In this document: positions 35,634 through 47,197 of the stretch, piece by piece | Position numbering within the stretch: position 1 is the stretch's first letter | Layout: every line of letters begins with the position of its first letter | Origin: Agarophyton chilense | Taxonomy: Eukaryota; Rhodophyta; Florideophyceae; Gracilariales; Gracilariaceae | Assembly (NCBI GenBank): GCA_030374765.1 | Contig: JARGXX010000138.1 | Span: 496,001-560,000 of the forward strand | Direction of reading: 5' to 3' | Length of the DNA stretch: 64,000 nucleotides | The notes under the pieces: generated by a model | What the model was told of the DNA's origin: nothing | Seen by the model: the letters and a program-made list of their open reading frames with translations, nothing else | Databases searched by the model: none | Position numbers and translations under genes: made by a program

Positions 35634-35743
35634 ATGTTAGGGTGATCGCTGTGACTTTGAAAGATGGAGAGAATGGAAGGTAGCGGGTGCGACTGGTGAG
35701 ACTGGAACTCTGTACCACAGCGGCTGCGATGAGGGCCCATAAC

Positions 35744-35819
35744 CTATGACAACCACTAGGTTATAAAAGTGTCCGGCCTAACACCAGAGGAACGTGGACA
35801 GCTGTATTAGTAGTGAGCT
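35744..35819 (+). repeat. 76-bp direct repeat, copy 2, with TATAAAAG
   Basis: Same orientation as copy 1. The flanks differ immediately on both sides, so the repeat unit is well bounded. Confidence 0.75.
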
Positions 35820-36776
35820 CCCACAGTCACCAAGTCAACAGATGGGAATCGTCGTACCGCTGGTACAAGGTCATACGTAATACACCAATTAGGCACTCTA
35901 TTCAAGTGAATAGCTCCACCTGATAGACGCTTACACGTGTCGACATACTACGATCTGCATCAACGCTCATAACAATGTTCTTATCCATTTCTCTCAAACA
36001 GGTAATGGTTCTTGATGTTATTATTGAACCGGCATCAGCTCTGGTTCTCGGGGGGAAGAAGGCTCTGCTTTTGTACCCGCTTCTACATTGGTCTTCCTGA
36101 CGAATGGATTTGAATGGTCGATATCTAGAGATGGGTACAGTCCTGCGGTGTTTGCTTCAATTCTATCCCAGTTGTCCAGAGCTACCCAATGCACTGGTCA
36201 GATAGGAAAAACGCTCAAAAGAGACTCCCCAGACAGGAAGTAAATGTTGCTCAGTTTCTAATAGCAATAGCTCATTCAATATCTCAGTCGAGTAGAGACG
36301 TAGCAGACACGGATTCCAAATGAGGCATATCGAAGTTGATAAGGAAGGACAAGGGGGAATTGGCTGTGGCTGCAGTTTTGTTATGTGTGAAGCTCTAGAT
36401 TTGATTTAGCGAATTCCGGCTTACAGGGAACACCGCACTTAATTGGTGATGTACAATACGGTTCACTTCGGAACAGCATAGTCCCTGCGATATCCGGAAG
36501 AGTTGCTGTTAAGAAGAACGTAACACGAGTCAGGACTGCTCTGTACAATTCATTTTCGATTTGTGGGCCACTTACTCATAGAGCAGGATCAGAAGGTTTT
36601 GAGTAGTTCCCTCAGAGGCCGTTTTCGGCATCATCATGTTTTCGGGACAGAAAGAACCATAGCGGTGGTAGACAGCTTTCATTCCTGCAAGAACCAAGAC
36701 ATGTATAGGTGTTTCATTTCTCAAATTTTATATTGTAACGACCCCGTCCCCTGTCCTTCCAAATCTTCATAGCTTT

Positions 36777-38027
36777 TTATTCCTCAGGAGATGAATACAA
36801 TTTTGCCTGTTGAAGAATTCCTCTGTTTTCTTGACCAAAATCTTCCGCTATGTGTTTGAACCGATCCAAAAGATTTTTAAAATGTAGCGAGTTTCCAATG
36901 CTCCCTTTTGCAGCTTTTCTCTCGTAACTAGTGAACGGGTCATCATCCATGACACTCTTACGACCTAAAGAAGATGCATCTCTCGGTGTCCCCATATGCA
37001 CTTGGTTCCCAATTTCGCTAAAATCGTCAAGAGAGAAGTTTTGGTGAATGCTTATATCTGGTTCTAATTCTTACTGTAAAGTGGAAGCGGTGTGCCGTTT
37101 CCACCGTCGTGAATATGTGTATGACTTCTCAGCTTAATCTTGAGTATCATCGTTGTTTCGATTTTCAGTGCAATGCTTCCCAACCAGACTTCGAGCCCGA
37201 GCTAACCATGCGCGTCCAGAAACAACCCGCGTAGTACCTCCACCTAAGCCTCAAGCATTTTGATGGGATGAAATGCTGTGTGAATGTTGAACTAACTCGA
37301 AGTTCTTTTTATGAAAGCCGAAAATGTCAGAATTGCCAATAGGAAGAGGTAGAGGCAGCGTTCGATGGCAACTCCTTCCGTTTACAAAGGATCGGGCTCT
37401 TGGTAACCTACTTCCTATTCTAGAACTAGACCTTGATCCACATTGGTACCGTATTCTTGCGGGCTCTGAAGGAGCATGTTCCACTTGAGGCGTCGTTAGA
37501 GGACGATTTCACCCACTTTCGGTTCCATATTATCATCTTAGGACTTGTCTTCCTTCTTCAAAACCTGGATTCATCTCAGGCTTTAGAAAATGAGTTTGAG
37601 GCGATGACACATATGAAGGCAGCTTCTTTTCAGCAGGCACAGAGTAAACGTTTACGAATAAAACGTCTCCATCCATGACATTGACGACCTCTTCTTCTTC
37701 CTCGTCTATTTCATTTCCATGAATATCAGTTTCCTTGTCCTGAGTCTCTAGTATTGATGTAGTGAAATCGCTATCGGTTGGATCGAATACTTGGGTCACT
37801 ACTTGAGGTCTTAGAGAAGTAGGACTGCGTTCTGTAGGCACTGATAGAAGCTCAACATCGTCAGCATCTTCTATATCTTCTTGTTTCTCCGTGTTTGCAG
37901 TTTCACACCGCAACTTAGAACCATCGACCGATATCCTCTCCGGAGCTTCTTCCCCCTTCAGAGCTGAAGCTTTCGTCTGGATTTGCAGAAGTAAAAAAGT
38001 TCTCTCAATTGCTTTCGCCCTCACCAA
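36777..38027 (-). pseudogene. Unrecognised decayed coding region, acidic protein
   Basis: Minus-strand pieces at 37533-38027, 37251-37484 and 36777-37001 look like consecutive parts of one broken protein. The first is strongly acidic (DEEEEEVVNVMDGDVLFVNVY), the second has LPLPLPIGNSDIFGFHKKNFELVQ, the third KGSIGNSLHFKNLLDRFKHIAEDFGQ. No ATG opens the first piece. I recognise no family. It could be a decayed host gene or a retroelement ORF. Confidence 0.3.
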
Positions 38028-38559
38028 TGCTATTTAAAGTTCCTAGAACTTTCTCCATTTTTTTATCTTCCAAGCTTGCAACCCCCCTCACCACGACGTA
38101 GCACACATCCCCGTTGTTACAACAATAAAAATAACCGCAACTGCAAAAACAAACACAACAGCATCCATGAGAACAGTCGTATCATCCTTAAAATTATGGA
38201 CCAACTCGTGGGAAATGGCTTTTCTACCAGAAGTGGTGACCAAATCTCGTGCAGTTTGTACGCAAGAAGGACAGATTTGCACCTATAACTTCTGTCTACC
38301 ATTACTATGCGAGAATTTGTTTGGGGTAAATCGTCTAATACTACCACGTGTTTGTTAACATGTAGATAGTAAATCACTCCGGCTGATGATCCACGGCACC
38401 CATATGTTGACAATCACAGAGGTAATGTCCTCCCACTATGAGGCAGCTGATCTTTTTCGCTGTGACGGTTCTTTCAAAGTTGCTGATCTGGAGCTGCGAC
38501 TCACTGTTTTTTTCCTAAAATGCCGTTCTTCACTACTTTTGAAGTGTCTGTCACATTTT

Positions 38560-38760
38560 ATCGTTCGTTTTCGTGTTTGGGAACGAACTGGTCGGGAAAT
38601 TTCGAGTCGAGTCGCCTCTTACCATACGGAGGGCACACGATGTCATGCACATTTCGAAGCTTCGTCGGTTTCACAATGAAACTAAGGGTTTCTTTCCCGG
38701 AATTGCACACATCGACAGCACATCTCCTCGGCGGCCGCAGCATAATGCGCAGTGCATCAG
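38560..38760 (+). mobile_element. Ty3/gypsy post-integrase fragment
   Basis: The plus frame reads KFRVESPLTIRRAHDVMHIS followed by KLRRFHNE, the segment that closes gypsy integrases (the AHNVFHVSKLRP pattern). Only a short scrap is present; flanking frames do not continue it clearly. Confidence 0.5.
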
Positions 38761-39037
38761 CCGTCAGCAATACCTTGCAATAACAACATGCTTCTTTATT
38801 TTAATTCTTCAGTGGCTCCGAGGAAGTCCTGCTCTCGAAAATACACGTAAATATGCAAAACAATGGTGCTCAGGTCAGAGACAAAGAACCACACAAGAAT
38901 ACTGGCCCCTTTTATCCAGAGAGAAACACATACCACCACCACGCAAAATGCCCCTCATAAAACGACTGGGCAAATCCTGCGCATCTTTGCTGGTCTTCTA
39001 TGGCTAGATCATTTCTTTTATTGCTCCATTTACTGTT

Positions 39038-40795
39038 TTACGTTTCTTCGGTTGCATCTCCGAACGTCAAACATTCAGTATCGCCAACACCATAACTGAA
39101 AGTACCAGGAGGGCACTGTTCACACTCAGTGGCACCATCATGAGGCGCAACAAAGCCAGCAGCACATTTCTGACACGGTTGGTTTGGCGTACATCCGGGA
39201 CACAGCGAACCCAACAGTCTTTCGTAGCTTGCCACTACACGATATGTTCCTGCTGGACATTTCACACACTTGTGTTCATCTCCTTCCGTCGCAGGTTTTC
39301 CGTAGCTCCCAGCAGGACACTCTGAGCATGTCCCTTTTACAATTCCCAAATTTTGGGCAAGTTCCCCTCGACATCCGCACTTGAAGGAAGTATCGCGCAC
39401 TTGATTCCCTGGACAAGGTTCGCACCCTTCGAAGGTGAAGGAGCTGAAATAAGAGCCCGTGCATGGAGGACATGAGTACGAGCCATCTTGAGAGAACGTG
39501 CAATCTTTCGAAACACATTGAGCATTGCCATAATCATCTACGAAAAGTTGTGTGTCAGTTGGACAGCCCGTGAGGCGGTCCACACAACTCTGCCGACTTT
39601 CATCTGATATCATGCCCGGCGGACATGGTTCACACCTTCTTGTTCCCGGTTCTTTGGAAATAGTCCCATCCCGGCACGGAATGCACTCAGCTGAGTTTGG
39701 TTTTGAACTGAAGAATCCTGAATCACAAGGCACACAGAAGCGTACAAATTCTCTGTCATGGATGTGCGTCCCAGGAGGACATGTATGTTTTATGACTGTA
39801 GAACGATACCTTAGTTCCTGCGGTACACAATGGGGTGTCTCCACTTGTGCTCTCAGCAGCTTGGAACACGGTGTACATTTTAATGGAAGTCCACCAACGG
39901 TTCCTTCATTGGCAGGGCACAGTACACATTTCTGTAGTTCCAAATCATATCGTTCATCGGTTTGACAGCGTTCACAGTCTCCAGAAGAAGTTTGGATGTA
40001 GCCCCGCGGACAAGGTCCGTTATTTCGCCGGCAGAATCTTCTACCAGGGCTATACGAGTTCGTACCGTCAGGACAGGCGAAACATGCGGGAGAAACAGCT
40101 CCGTATCCACTATCAACCTTACCGTACTGGCCGGGCTGACATGGGATACACGTTTTAGATCCAAAAGTCTTCTCAGCGATAGAGCCTACAGGACACGGTT
40201 TGCATTCTGCAGACATTGCTTGATCACTAAAAGTCCCAGGTTGACATTCAGAACATTGATTGAATCCTTCAGAAGCTGTACCAGGTGGACAGGGATAGCA
40301 CTGATCAATTGTAGTGGAACCTGGAGCCGAGGCATGTCCAAGAGGACAGCGTTTGCACTCTAGGAGGTTTTCTTCGTCTGAGTATCCACCATAACAAGCC
40401 TCGCACGTTGATAGTGCGTCCCAAAGCCAAGGAGCGCCTGATATAAAGGTGCCTTTTGGACAAGATGAACAGCGTGCAGACCTTTCAGCACTAGATGTAC
40501 CCTTTGGGCATGGTCTGCAAGCCGACCATCCAGCGAGAGTGTACGTCCCTGCGGGGCAGTGCCGGCATACGAGAGAGCTCTGCGCTCCATGATAAGGAAC
40601 ATACTTTCCAGGTTCGCAAGGAATACAGCTAGTAGCGTTCGTAGCATGTTGGTACGATCCAGGAGGACAGAGGGTACATTTTGACGCTGCTGCATCCCAA
40701 AAAGAACCTCTGGGACAGCCAGTATGAGATGTGACACTAGTGCAAAGGATGAAAAAGGCCACAATCCAAAGTGCGATGGGGCACGTAGTGGACAT
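39038..40795 (-). CDS. Secreted Cys-rich GCC2/GCC3 (ephrin-receptor-like repeat) protein
   Basis: The 585-residue protein starts at ATG 40795 (the frame extends one GTG codon upstream). A signal peptide (hydrophobic WIVAFFILCTSVTS, cleaved near residue 22) is followed by tandem cysteine repeats of the CxxCPxGxY type along the whole length, such as CTLCPPGSYQ, CRHCPAGTYT, CSECQPGTFSD, CKPCPVGS, CEPCPPGMI and CEQCPPGTFSYG. This is the Tyr-kinase ephrin A/B receptor-like (GCC2 and GCC3) domain, found in extracellular adhesion or matrix proteins of animals, algae and other protists. No transmembrane helix or kinase follows; the C-terminus is short and acidic, so the protein is probably secreted and stabilised by disulfides. 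TATATA lies 145 nt upstream. The next gene upstream (41618-42910) is on the same strand and also secreted. No breaks are seen. The family is certain; the ligand and function are unknown. Confidence 0.92.
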   Translation of the reverse strand: MSTTCPIALWIVAFFILCTSVTSHTGCPRGSFWDAAASKCTLCPPGSYQHATNATSCIPCEPGKYVPYHGAQSSLVCRHCPAGTYTLAGWSACRPCPKGTSSAERSARCSSCPKGTFISGAPWLWDALSTCEACYGGYSDEENLLECKRCPLGHASAPGSTTIDQCYPCPPGTASEGFNQCSECQPGTFSDQAMSAECKPCPVGSIAEKTFGSKTCIPCQPGQYGKVDSGYGAVSPACFACPDGTNSYSPGRRFCRRNNGPCPRGYIQTSSGDCERCQTDERYDLELQKCVLCPANEGTVGGLPLKCTPCSKLLRAQVETPHCVPQELRYRSTVIKHTCPPGTHIHDREFVRFCVPCDSGFFSSKPNSAECIPCRDGTISKEPGTRRCEPCPPGMISDESRQSCVDRLTGCPTDTQLFVDDYGNAQCVSKDCTFSQDGSYSCPPCTGSYFSSFTFEGCEPCPGNQVRDTSFKCGCRGELAQNLGIVKGTCSECPAGSYGKPATEGDEHKCVKCPAGTYRVVASYERLLGSLCPGCTPNQPCQKCAAGFVAPHDGATECEQCPPGTFSYGVGDTECLTFGDATEET

Positions 40796-40940
40796 CACTG
40801 TTGAGAATGGTGAGATTAGTTCTTGGGCAAGTTTATGAATGATGCAAAATTGTCGCTTGATGAGGGAGGTTAAAGCAAACGAGTCCGCTAATATTATTAA
40901 CCGATGGAAACCAAAGAAAGCCGAGTGTGAGCAAGACCAC

Positions 40941-40947
40941 TATATAT
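40941..40947 (-). promoter_or_regulatory. Candidate TATA box of the Cys-rich protein gene
   Basis: An ATATATA run on the minus strand lies 145 nt before the ATG, about twice the gap seen at three other genes, implying a longer leader of about 115 nt. Confidence 0.4.
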
Positions 40948-41617
40948 TGTCAGGGCCCTTTGTCAAGGTTGGAGTGCTAACTGCTTGAAGCTCGCCTGTG
41001 AACAGATGGTGTAACTTTCAGAACAGGACATAGCATATGCAACCTCTCAAAGACGTGCAGTGTAGAAAGAACACGCAGGCACCCAGCTCGACATGTACCA
41101 TGGCGAGATTTTTTAAAAAGAGCTGTAAGAATCCTTTCCTCAGCTACAGTAAGTGCGCGTTGCTGTTGTATGCAAGTTGTATGCATCAAGTATCGTTTAA
41201 TACTTTACGGGTTGATTGTTTGACGATTGGTCTTTTTCTCAGTAGAACACATGGCATACCTGGCAACGTGTGTCTTTCTACCTTGCAAGTGCACTCTACA
41301 GCAATGCAGACTGATGTGTAAGGCTTTTGATCTTTTGATTTTTTTAAATGCACCGGTGGAAATGCTCTCAGAGCATCTCAGCGATGATGACATATGGCAC
41401 AAAAAGCATTTTCATGAAAGCTCAACAAAATAGTTTGGCTTTTTTTTTTTCCCCTGTCAAATAGTTTTGAAATAAGCACAGCATAACTGTTTTATAAAAT
41501 GCAAACATGTTTATTTGATGCAACGACAAGTGAAATGTTTTGCAGAAAAGGTCATGGCAGTCTTGTTCAATATTTTCCTGCCACCCTTGAACTGAGCTGC
41601 GCGTACAGAGAAGGCAC

Positions 41618-42910
41618 CTAACACGCACTAACAGTGATAATTTCGTAAATCACAAGAGGCCTATACCACACACTCATAGCTTCATATCCTTGTTGGCGTT
41701 CGACAATCCTCACTTCGCAGGAGAATGGACCCTCCAGACATGCCGTAAGTGGTAAATCAAGCTTCAATTTTGCGTTCGTCTGAGCAGGAGCGCTCACAAA
41801 TCCAGATACACCTGTCAATGTCGCTATCACTCTTTCCTCACACCCATTGCTATACGTTTGAAATTGTTCGGGAACGGTGAATGGGCCCACAATGTTAGGA
41901 AAACGTGCGGTGCTGACGCTGATATAACTTCCAGGCGGTCTTTGGTGGATTCTACCATCCTTTCTCCTAGCACGATCAATAGCCTGTAACATTTCGTCGG
42001 CTGTGACAGTTTCGATGACTTCTCCTTGCGTGTGTGATGCTATATAACTAGCTTGGTTTTCGTCGATAGGCTTTGTTTCGATATAGGAATTGGGACAAGC
42101 TTCTGGAGCTGGGAGAGCACCATCTAGTCCTGGAGTTCCAATGCTCACTGGCAACAATACGGCACCAGTGTGGACGCTGTACAGTTCATTGGCAGTTTGA
42201 ATACGATCAAACCCGACCCCACATTCTGGTTCTCGACCAGGTGTGTCACCAATTAGCAAGACGACGTCCTTGGATGCTCGGAGAATACCATTATGTACTA
42301 ATGAACGAAGAGCAGTCAAAGTAGTTCTCGCCCCGTCAGCTTTTTGAGGAATACCATCAAGTGCTTGAATAGCCTGCGTCACGTCGTCGGACTTTGCTGC
42401 GAGTACAGAATAGCCTGAAGAGTCGAACTCTTGTTCCGCACCATAAATTGCCACACTGACCTCCGCCGTTCCTTCAAGTTTTCTGAGCAAGGAAACCATT
42501 TCTGGCTTAAGAGCATTAATTTGGGAGCTTGGTGCACTGGCGTCGATCAAAAGCAACACATGGAGTGGATATCCGCGGAGGTTGATTGCCAAATTCACTT
42601 CAACCGGGTGGTAGTGCTGCAGACTAACATTCTCAACTGGCACTTCTCCATTTGGACATGGATTGTTGTTTTCTGTTGTTTGATTTAGAGAACATTGAAA
42701 GTTCATTCCAGAGCATCTCTCATAGGAACAGCCAAACTGTTCGTTTTTTCGACACTTTACTTGTGTATTGTATGAGTATGGAGCGCATTGCGGTTCACAA
42801 GAAACATGTGGGAAGATATTTTTGGAGCGACATGTCGGACCGTACGCGGAAGCTATAGAGAGAATGGAAAGCGAAATAAATGTGAAAACTATGGAGATGG
42901 AAATCGCCAT
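41618..42910 (-). CDS. Secreted von Willebrand factor A domain protein (vWA-1)
   Basis: The 430-residue protein begins at ATG 42910. The open frame extends 71 codons further to a TTG, but that extension would overlie the TATA box, so the ATG is preferred. Residues 1-24 form a signal peptide (SISIVFTFISLSILSIASA). Residues 25-85 are Cys-rich (small disulfide domain). From about 115 to 300 comes a vWA fold: LHVLLLIDASAPSS with the metal-site Asp123 (DxSxP instead of the canonical DxSxS), then the TTLTAL region and LLIGDTPG with Asp222. The C-terminal 100 residues form a beta-rich domain with several Cys. vWA domains mediate adhesion or protein-protein contacts; the altered MIDAS may weaken metal binding. 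It is the first gene of the minus-strand secreted set, with the GCC2/GCC3 protein downstream. No introns or breaks are seen. Confidence 0.85.
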   Translation of the reverse strand: MAISISIVFTFISLSILSIASAYGPTCRSKNIFPHVSCEPQCAPYSYNTQVKCRKNEQFGCSYERCSGMNFQCSLNQTTENNNPCPNGEVPVENVSLQHYHPVEVNLAINLRGYPLHVLLLIDASAPSSQINALKPEMVSLLRKLEGTAEVSVAIYGAEQEFDSSGYSVLAAKSDDVTQAIQALDGIPQKADGARTTLTALRSLVHNGILRASKDVVLLIGDTPGREPECGVGFDRIQTANELYSVHTGAVLLPVSIGTPGLDGALPAPEACPNSYIETKPIDENQASYIASHTQGEVIETVTADEMLQAIDRARRKDGRIHQRPPGSYISVSTARFPNIVGPFTVPEQFQTYSNGCEERVIATLTGVSGFVSAPAQTNAKLKLDLPLTACLEGPFSCEVRIVERQQGYEAMSVWYRPLVIYEIITVSAC

Positions 42911-42981
42911 TTCTGATGAGGCCGGAAGGAAGCTTTGCGGAGAAATTTGGACGGACGAAGAGACCGGGTTTTGAGGTTGTG

Positions 42982-42989
42982 CTTTTATA
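42982..42989 (-). promoter_or_regulatory. TATA box of vWA-1
   Basis: TATAAAAG on the minus strand lies 71 nt before the ATG at 42910. This fixes the start at that ATG rather than at the upstream TTG. Confidence 0.7.
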
Positions 42990-45369
42990 AGAGGATAGTC
43001 GCAGTTGCGATGCAATGATCGCGAAGGAGATCTCCGGCGCTTGGACATGTCTTGGTGATACCAATGACACGATGGTATGCGTCTGTGTCTATTACGCGTT
43101 GTACGTATTGGGTGCATGTACAAATGTGGGCAAACTTGTCATACACCAATCAGCGGCCGAATTACTGTTTGGCTTTAAAGGATTTAACAAGGCTGCAGAG
43201 GGCATGAAAACACAAAAACGGACTGCAGTCTAAATTCTGTTAGCATACAATCTTCTTCCATCACCATGTGGTCTAGCATTACCGCGGTGGCCTTTGTACA
43301 CGTTCTTGTTTGAGGGACGGAACAGTCGTCACTGCACGTGAACTCCGAATTTTTGCCAGGAAGAATTGATATGGAGCGTGGTAAGTTACATAGTTGGCCA
43401 GTGCTTGGCATGCAAGGCATTTATCAGACTTCGTACTTGAGGTGTAACCATACTGTTGGCAGCTTCACTGGAAAGCCCCTGCCTCAACGATTCCCGGCGA
43501 ACGCGTTTCCGTCAACACCGCTTCGTCATCTCTGTCTTGAGCAGCAAGCACCTTTGAGCCACGCCCGGCAGATCGTGGCGCTTTGATGCGAGGGCAACTT
43601 CCTGAACAGCTAGCTGCGGCCATGGCGGAGCCTGGTTGACGGTCTGTTTGCGTGCGCATCCTGCACAGGCGGCGCGCACTGACAGATTTCCACTGATTCC
43701 CAATTGGATGCTTTTGAAAACACAGCTGCTTGGAATTTCTAGTCCTTTGTTCGGCGCTTTTGTTCATACTACTCGCTGTTAAAACCCCCAGCCGAAAACA
43801 GCTTCCATAACTCGTGGTAGTCTGTGACGGCAGGGAGGCTATAACCGCAACTGTTGCCGCTTTTAAAGACAACCACAAGCTGAATGCCGTTCGCTCACTG
43901 CTCTGCCAGCTTGCGCTAGATGCTCACCTCGCTCAATGCCCACATTAACCGCCGCCTTCGCCGTCCCAGCTACAGTCCCCGCCGCGTTTGCCACCTTAAC
44001 CGCCGCCACTGCCTTCGCAGCTCCCACTCTTGCCTCTGCAGTGAACCTAGATACTGCTACACATTCCAACGTGCTCGTGGGAAACCAGATCGTTGAGTTG
44101 AATGCCCGTGGGCCGTCCCGCTTATCATACAAATCACTGCAATCGCGGCCACTGTGTACACCACGACCACAGCCTCCTCCTTTTCTGCTGATCTCCTATC
44201 AGTATAAATACCACCTACCGCTCTGCATCAACACTGCTCACAGCGCGTGCCATTGCTTGCCGTGCCCATCCGCAACGACCATTGCCGTTTCGCTTGCGGC
44301 TGTGTCTGCATGAGATACTGTTATCGAAAGCCTTATATCGATGACTTGTACCACTACACTATCGATGCGTCCTTTCGTCTACGAACTAGACTATCGACAC
44401 GCCCATTCGTCTACGCAGCATCTTTCCTACTTATGTCTGATAGAGAAAGTCGTAGAACTCCAGCGATTTCAATGCAACGTCGATGCCAGAAGTACATCAT
44501 GCTGAACTGAAAAGCGTTTCTTGCGGCATCGAGCTCTCTGCCTCTCGACAAATACCACCCAGTCTTGGGATGATACATTCAGGTTTTTTCAATACTTTCG
44601 TACATTGTTCATCTACTCCAAAGTCAATAAGAGGTCCCACGTCGTCCGGTAAGTAAACTGGATAGTCTGTCTACATTTCCGCCGCCAATATGGTGAACCC
44701 CAATAGAACCGTCATCGGAACTAGAAAGGATGCACTTTACACTTGTACATATCATAATTGTGAAACTATAGTCGTGAAAGTTTAGTGTAGAACGTTCATT
44801 AGTTTAATTGTTATAGTAGTTAAAGCTACACTTTGGTCTCTCGAAACTACTATAGACTTTAGCTATTTAGGACTTCACGTTAATGCTCTAATACGATTCG
44901 TTAAATTGTAATAACATTTTAAGCAGCATAACAAACATAATTTCGTACTACCCGACAGCCTACAAGTAAAGCTCCTTTCCCCGATTGCTCTCCAGACCAT
45001 GGGACCAAACGAAACCAGCAGACTGTGTTCTCCTTTTTCATTTCTTTTTCAAGTAGTTGCATGCATTTGAGAGCATCCTCACATTTGATGGTATCTATTT
45101 TTGTTGCTTAGCGCCGGAACCAGCCCATTCTCCTCTATCGAAGATATTACGATGCCCCCTTGAGTGCCAGTTGAAGCTTGGATGATGCAACAAGCCGTCC
45201 TTGTCATCCCCCTCAAATCGCTCGCAGCGCTGCGCATCAGACTCCATCCGAGCTGTCCCGCGGCTTTACAACCAAACGGACCCAAGCTCCATTCTTTCTA
45301 CCCCCGCCGATCTTCCCAAACAGGACTTTCGCCCGACGACTCCCATCGACTCAACCCCGCACCACAGCA
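42990..45369. other. Gene-poor region between vWA-1 and a gag relic
   Basis: No domain is recognised. An Ala-rich ATG frame at 43936-44313 (plus) and a short ATG frame at 44310-44510, with TATAAATA at about 44203, are possible small genes but have no family. 44520-45100 is AT-rich and empty. Confidence 0.35.
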
Positions 45370-46265
45370 ATGAAAAGGGCCACTTGGACCACTCCGCCCA
45401 CCCCCAACGCCGCTCAACCATCCGCGCAACCGGACATATCTTTCCTCACCCCCAACCAGCTTGTCGCGCTGATCCATGAGCAGCAACAGAAATTAGTCGA
45501 TGGCTATCGAGAAACTGGACTCTATGCAGACAAACCTCGACGTTCTGTTTTCCCCCACCCCTCTCCACCCTGTATCATCTGGATGACTCTCTTTCACTGT
45601 CTCCCCGCCGAAAACCGCCGTCATTTCGTCACCGAGAAGAAGACCGAAGTCACCTGCTACTCCTCTGCGGGAGCCCGAACGAAGCCGGCCAACTTCATTG
45701 CTTCAAATGATGAAATCGGCCATGGCAACCACCTTTCATAAATATAACGAAAAACGAATCTATGTCAAGGTTAAGTCTTTTATTGTTGCCATACGACGGG
45801 TCACAGCTCTCTACCCTGTGACCACAGCACAGGAAGTGCAAATCGCTACATACCTTCTCGGGGACTCCACTAGCAACTGGTACATCCGGTAAAGCAGGTA
45901 AAATGGCCTCACCTGTAACACTACAAGCTCCAGTGAACACACAGAGAAGGGGCAGCTTTATGATGAACTGATCGTCTTACATCACCCAGCCGTTGGACGC
46001 ACTTTATGAATGTATAATGCTTGAATTAATTCCAGCAACCGAACAAGCAGCAGCCCGCGTATCCTTCATCCACATTCGCTTCTCCGAAGGCCTCATGAAA
46101 CCGCACATCTCGCACTTCCGCGACCTCATGAATAGCGGTGAGACCTCGGTGTACTAAGCCTACCCGCTTCTCCAGCTGTGTCTTCCAACCAGTTTTAGAT
46201 ACAAGCTCTCCGATTAGTTTCTTTAAGGCCGCAAGCCGTGCTTGGGGTCGCCTACTGATTTGCAA
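45370..46265 (+). mobile_element. Retrotransposon gag relic
   Basis: The ATG at 45370 opens a Pro-rich N-terminus leading to FLTPNQLVALIHEQQQKLVD. After a frame change the text continues KVKSFIVAIRRVTAL, AQEVQIATYLLGDSTSNWYI, which is the retrotransposon gag core (the final residues match the LTGDALRWY pattern). Stops follow. No pol is attached. Confidence 0.55.
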
Positions 46266-47197
46266 CCTTCGTGAAGGTGTTTTCCTATGACGGAGGCATT
46301 TTTACCGCTTGCAAGTTGTCACGAGTCTCGTCCCAATTAGGGAGCATCATTGCCGGACAGACTGGTCGTGCAACCGAGGTGTACACGTGTGCGCCCAGTG
46401 CTGCTGGTTAGCTTTTATATACTTTATCATCTGCATTGTTTTAAAGGGTTCTTTTAACTCTTTTCCGCTTGCGCGTACTACCAGTCTTTTTGAAGTTTGT
46501 GCCATGTTATATAGAGTAGACTTACCCACTTTGCGTATTCAAGAGAAGTACCGCTACAACTGGAGTCAGTTAATCACTACTAACGTTTTTTTTCCCCTGG
46601 AAATACTTGTTCTGTTTTATACCGTGGCTACTGGGCTTACTCCCCTATCAAACTACTGAGCGAACTTTTTTCTTTTGTAATCACTCTCGCACAAAAGCAC
46701 TTCTTTTGAATCAATATCATTGCTCAATCTTTCCAACTCAGTCTTCGCGCCTTTCGTAGTGGTTTTTCTAATGCTTGCATCCCGACATCTTCTTGCATTG
46801 CCAGAGATGCTCCATTGCTGTGCTCATCTAAAACAAGAAGAATAACGAACTTTTTCTTGTTTTTCGATCTCGATATCGTGCGCCAAAAAAGGATCTCCCA
46901 ACTTCGGTCAATAAGGTGGTCACCATCTTTTTGTATCAGTTTTCTTTGAGATGAGTTCCAGATTTCGTGGATTCTTAGCCTTTGGTGGAAGTATTAGGTT
47001 ATCTGCATACAGGTAAAATGGTCTTTTTTGTCACGACGGCCGACGAATGCCGATCTTGGCCGTATGCGGAGTCGTTGCGTCTCTAACGTGCATTAAACCG
47101 CACGTATCCGTTCTTCGAAGATGTTGGCTGCTAATTCCTGTCCAAATGTGAACTTTAAACCCAGGATTAATGGCCCGACTTTTCGAATAATCGAAAT
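46266..47197. other. No recognised feature
   Basis: About 930 bp with no convincing frame (a 116-codon plus frame at 46309-46659 lacks an ATG and is Cys/aromatic-rich). AT-rich. Confidence 0.4.

Larger units (their letters stand above)
34964..36776. other. Non-coding region containing short direct and tandem repeats
   Basis: No gene is recognised. It contains a pair of 76-bp direct repeats and an 8-bp tandem array, listed separately; the rest is AT-rich and unremarkable. Confidence 0.45.

Noticed and set aside
39552-40363. Several plus-strand frames of 107-137 codons over the Cys-rich gene
   Set aside because: Shadows caused by the regular Cys/Pro/Gly codon pattern of the real minus-strand gene.
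42911-43123. N-terminal extension of vWA-1 to a TTG
   Set aside because: The extension covers the TATA box and would bury the signal peptide 71 residues inside the protein.
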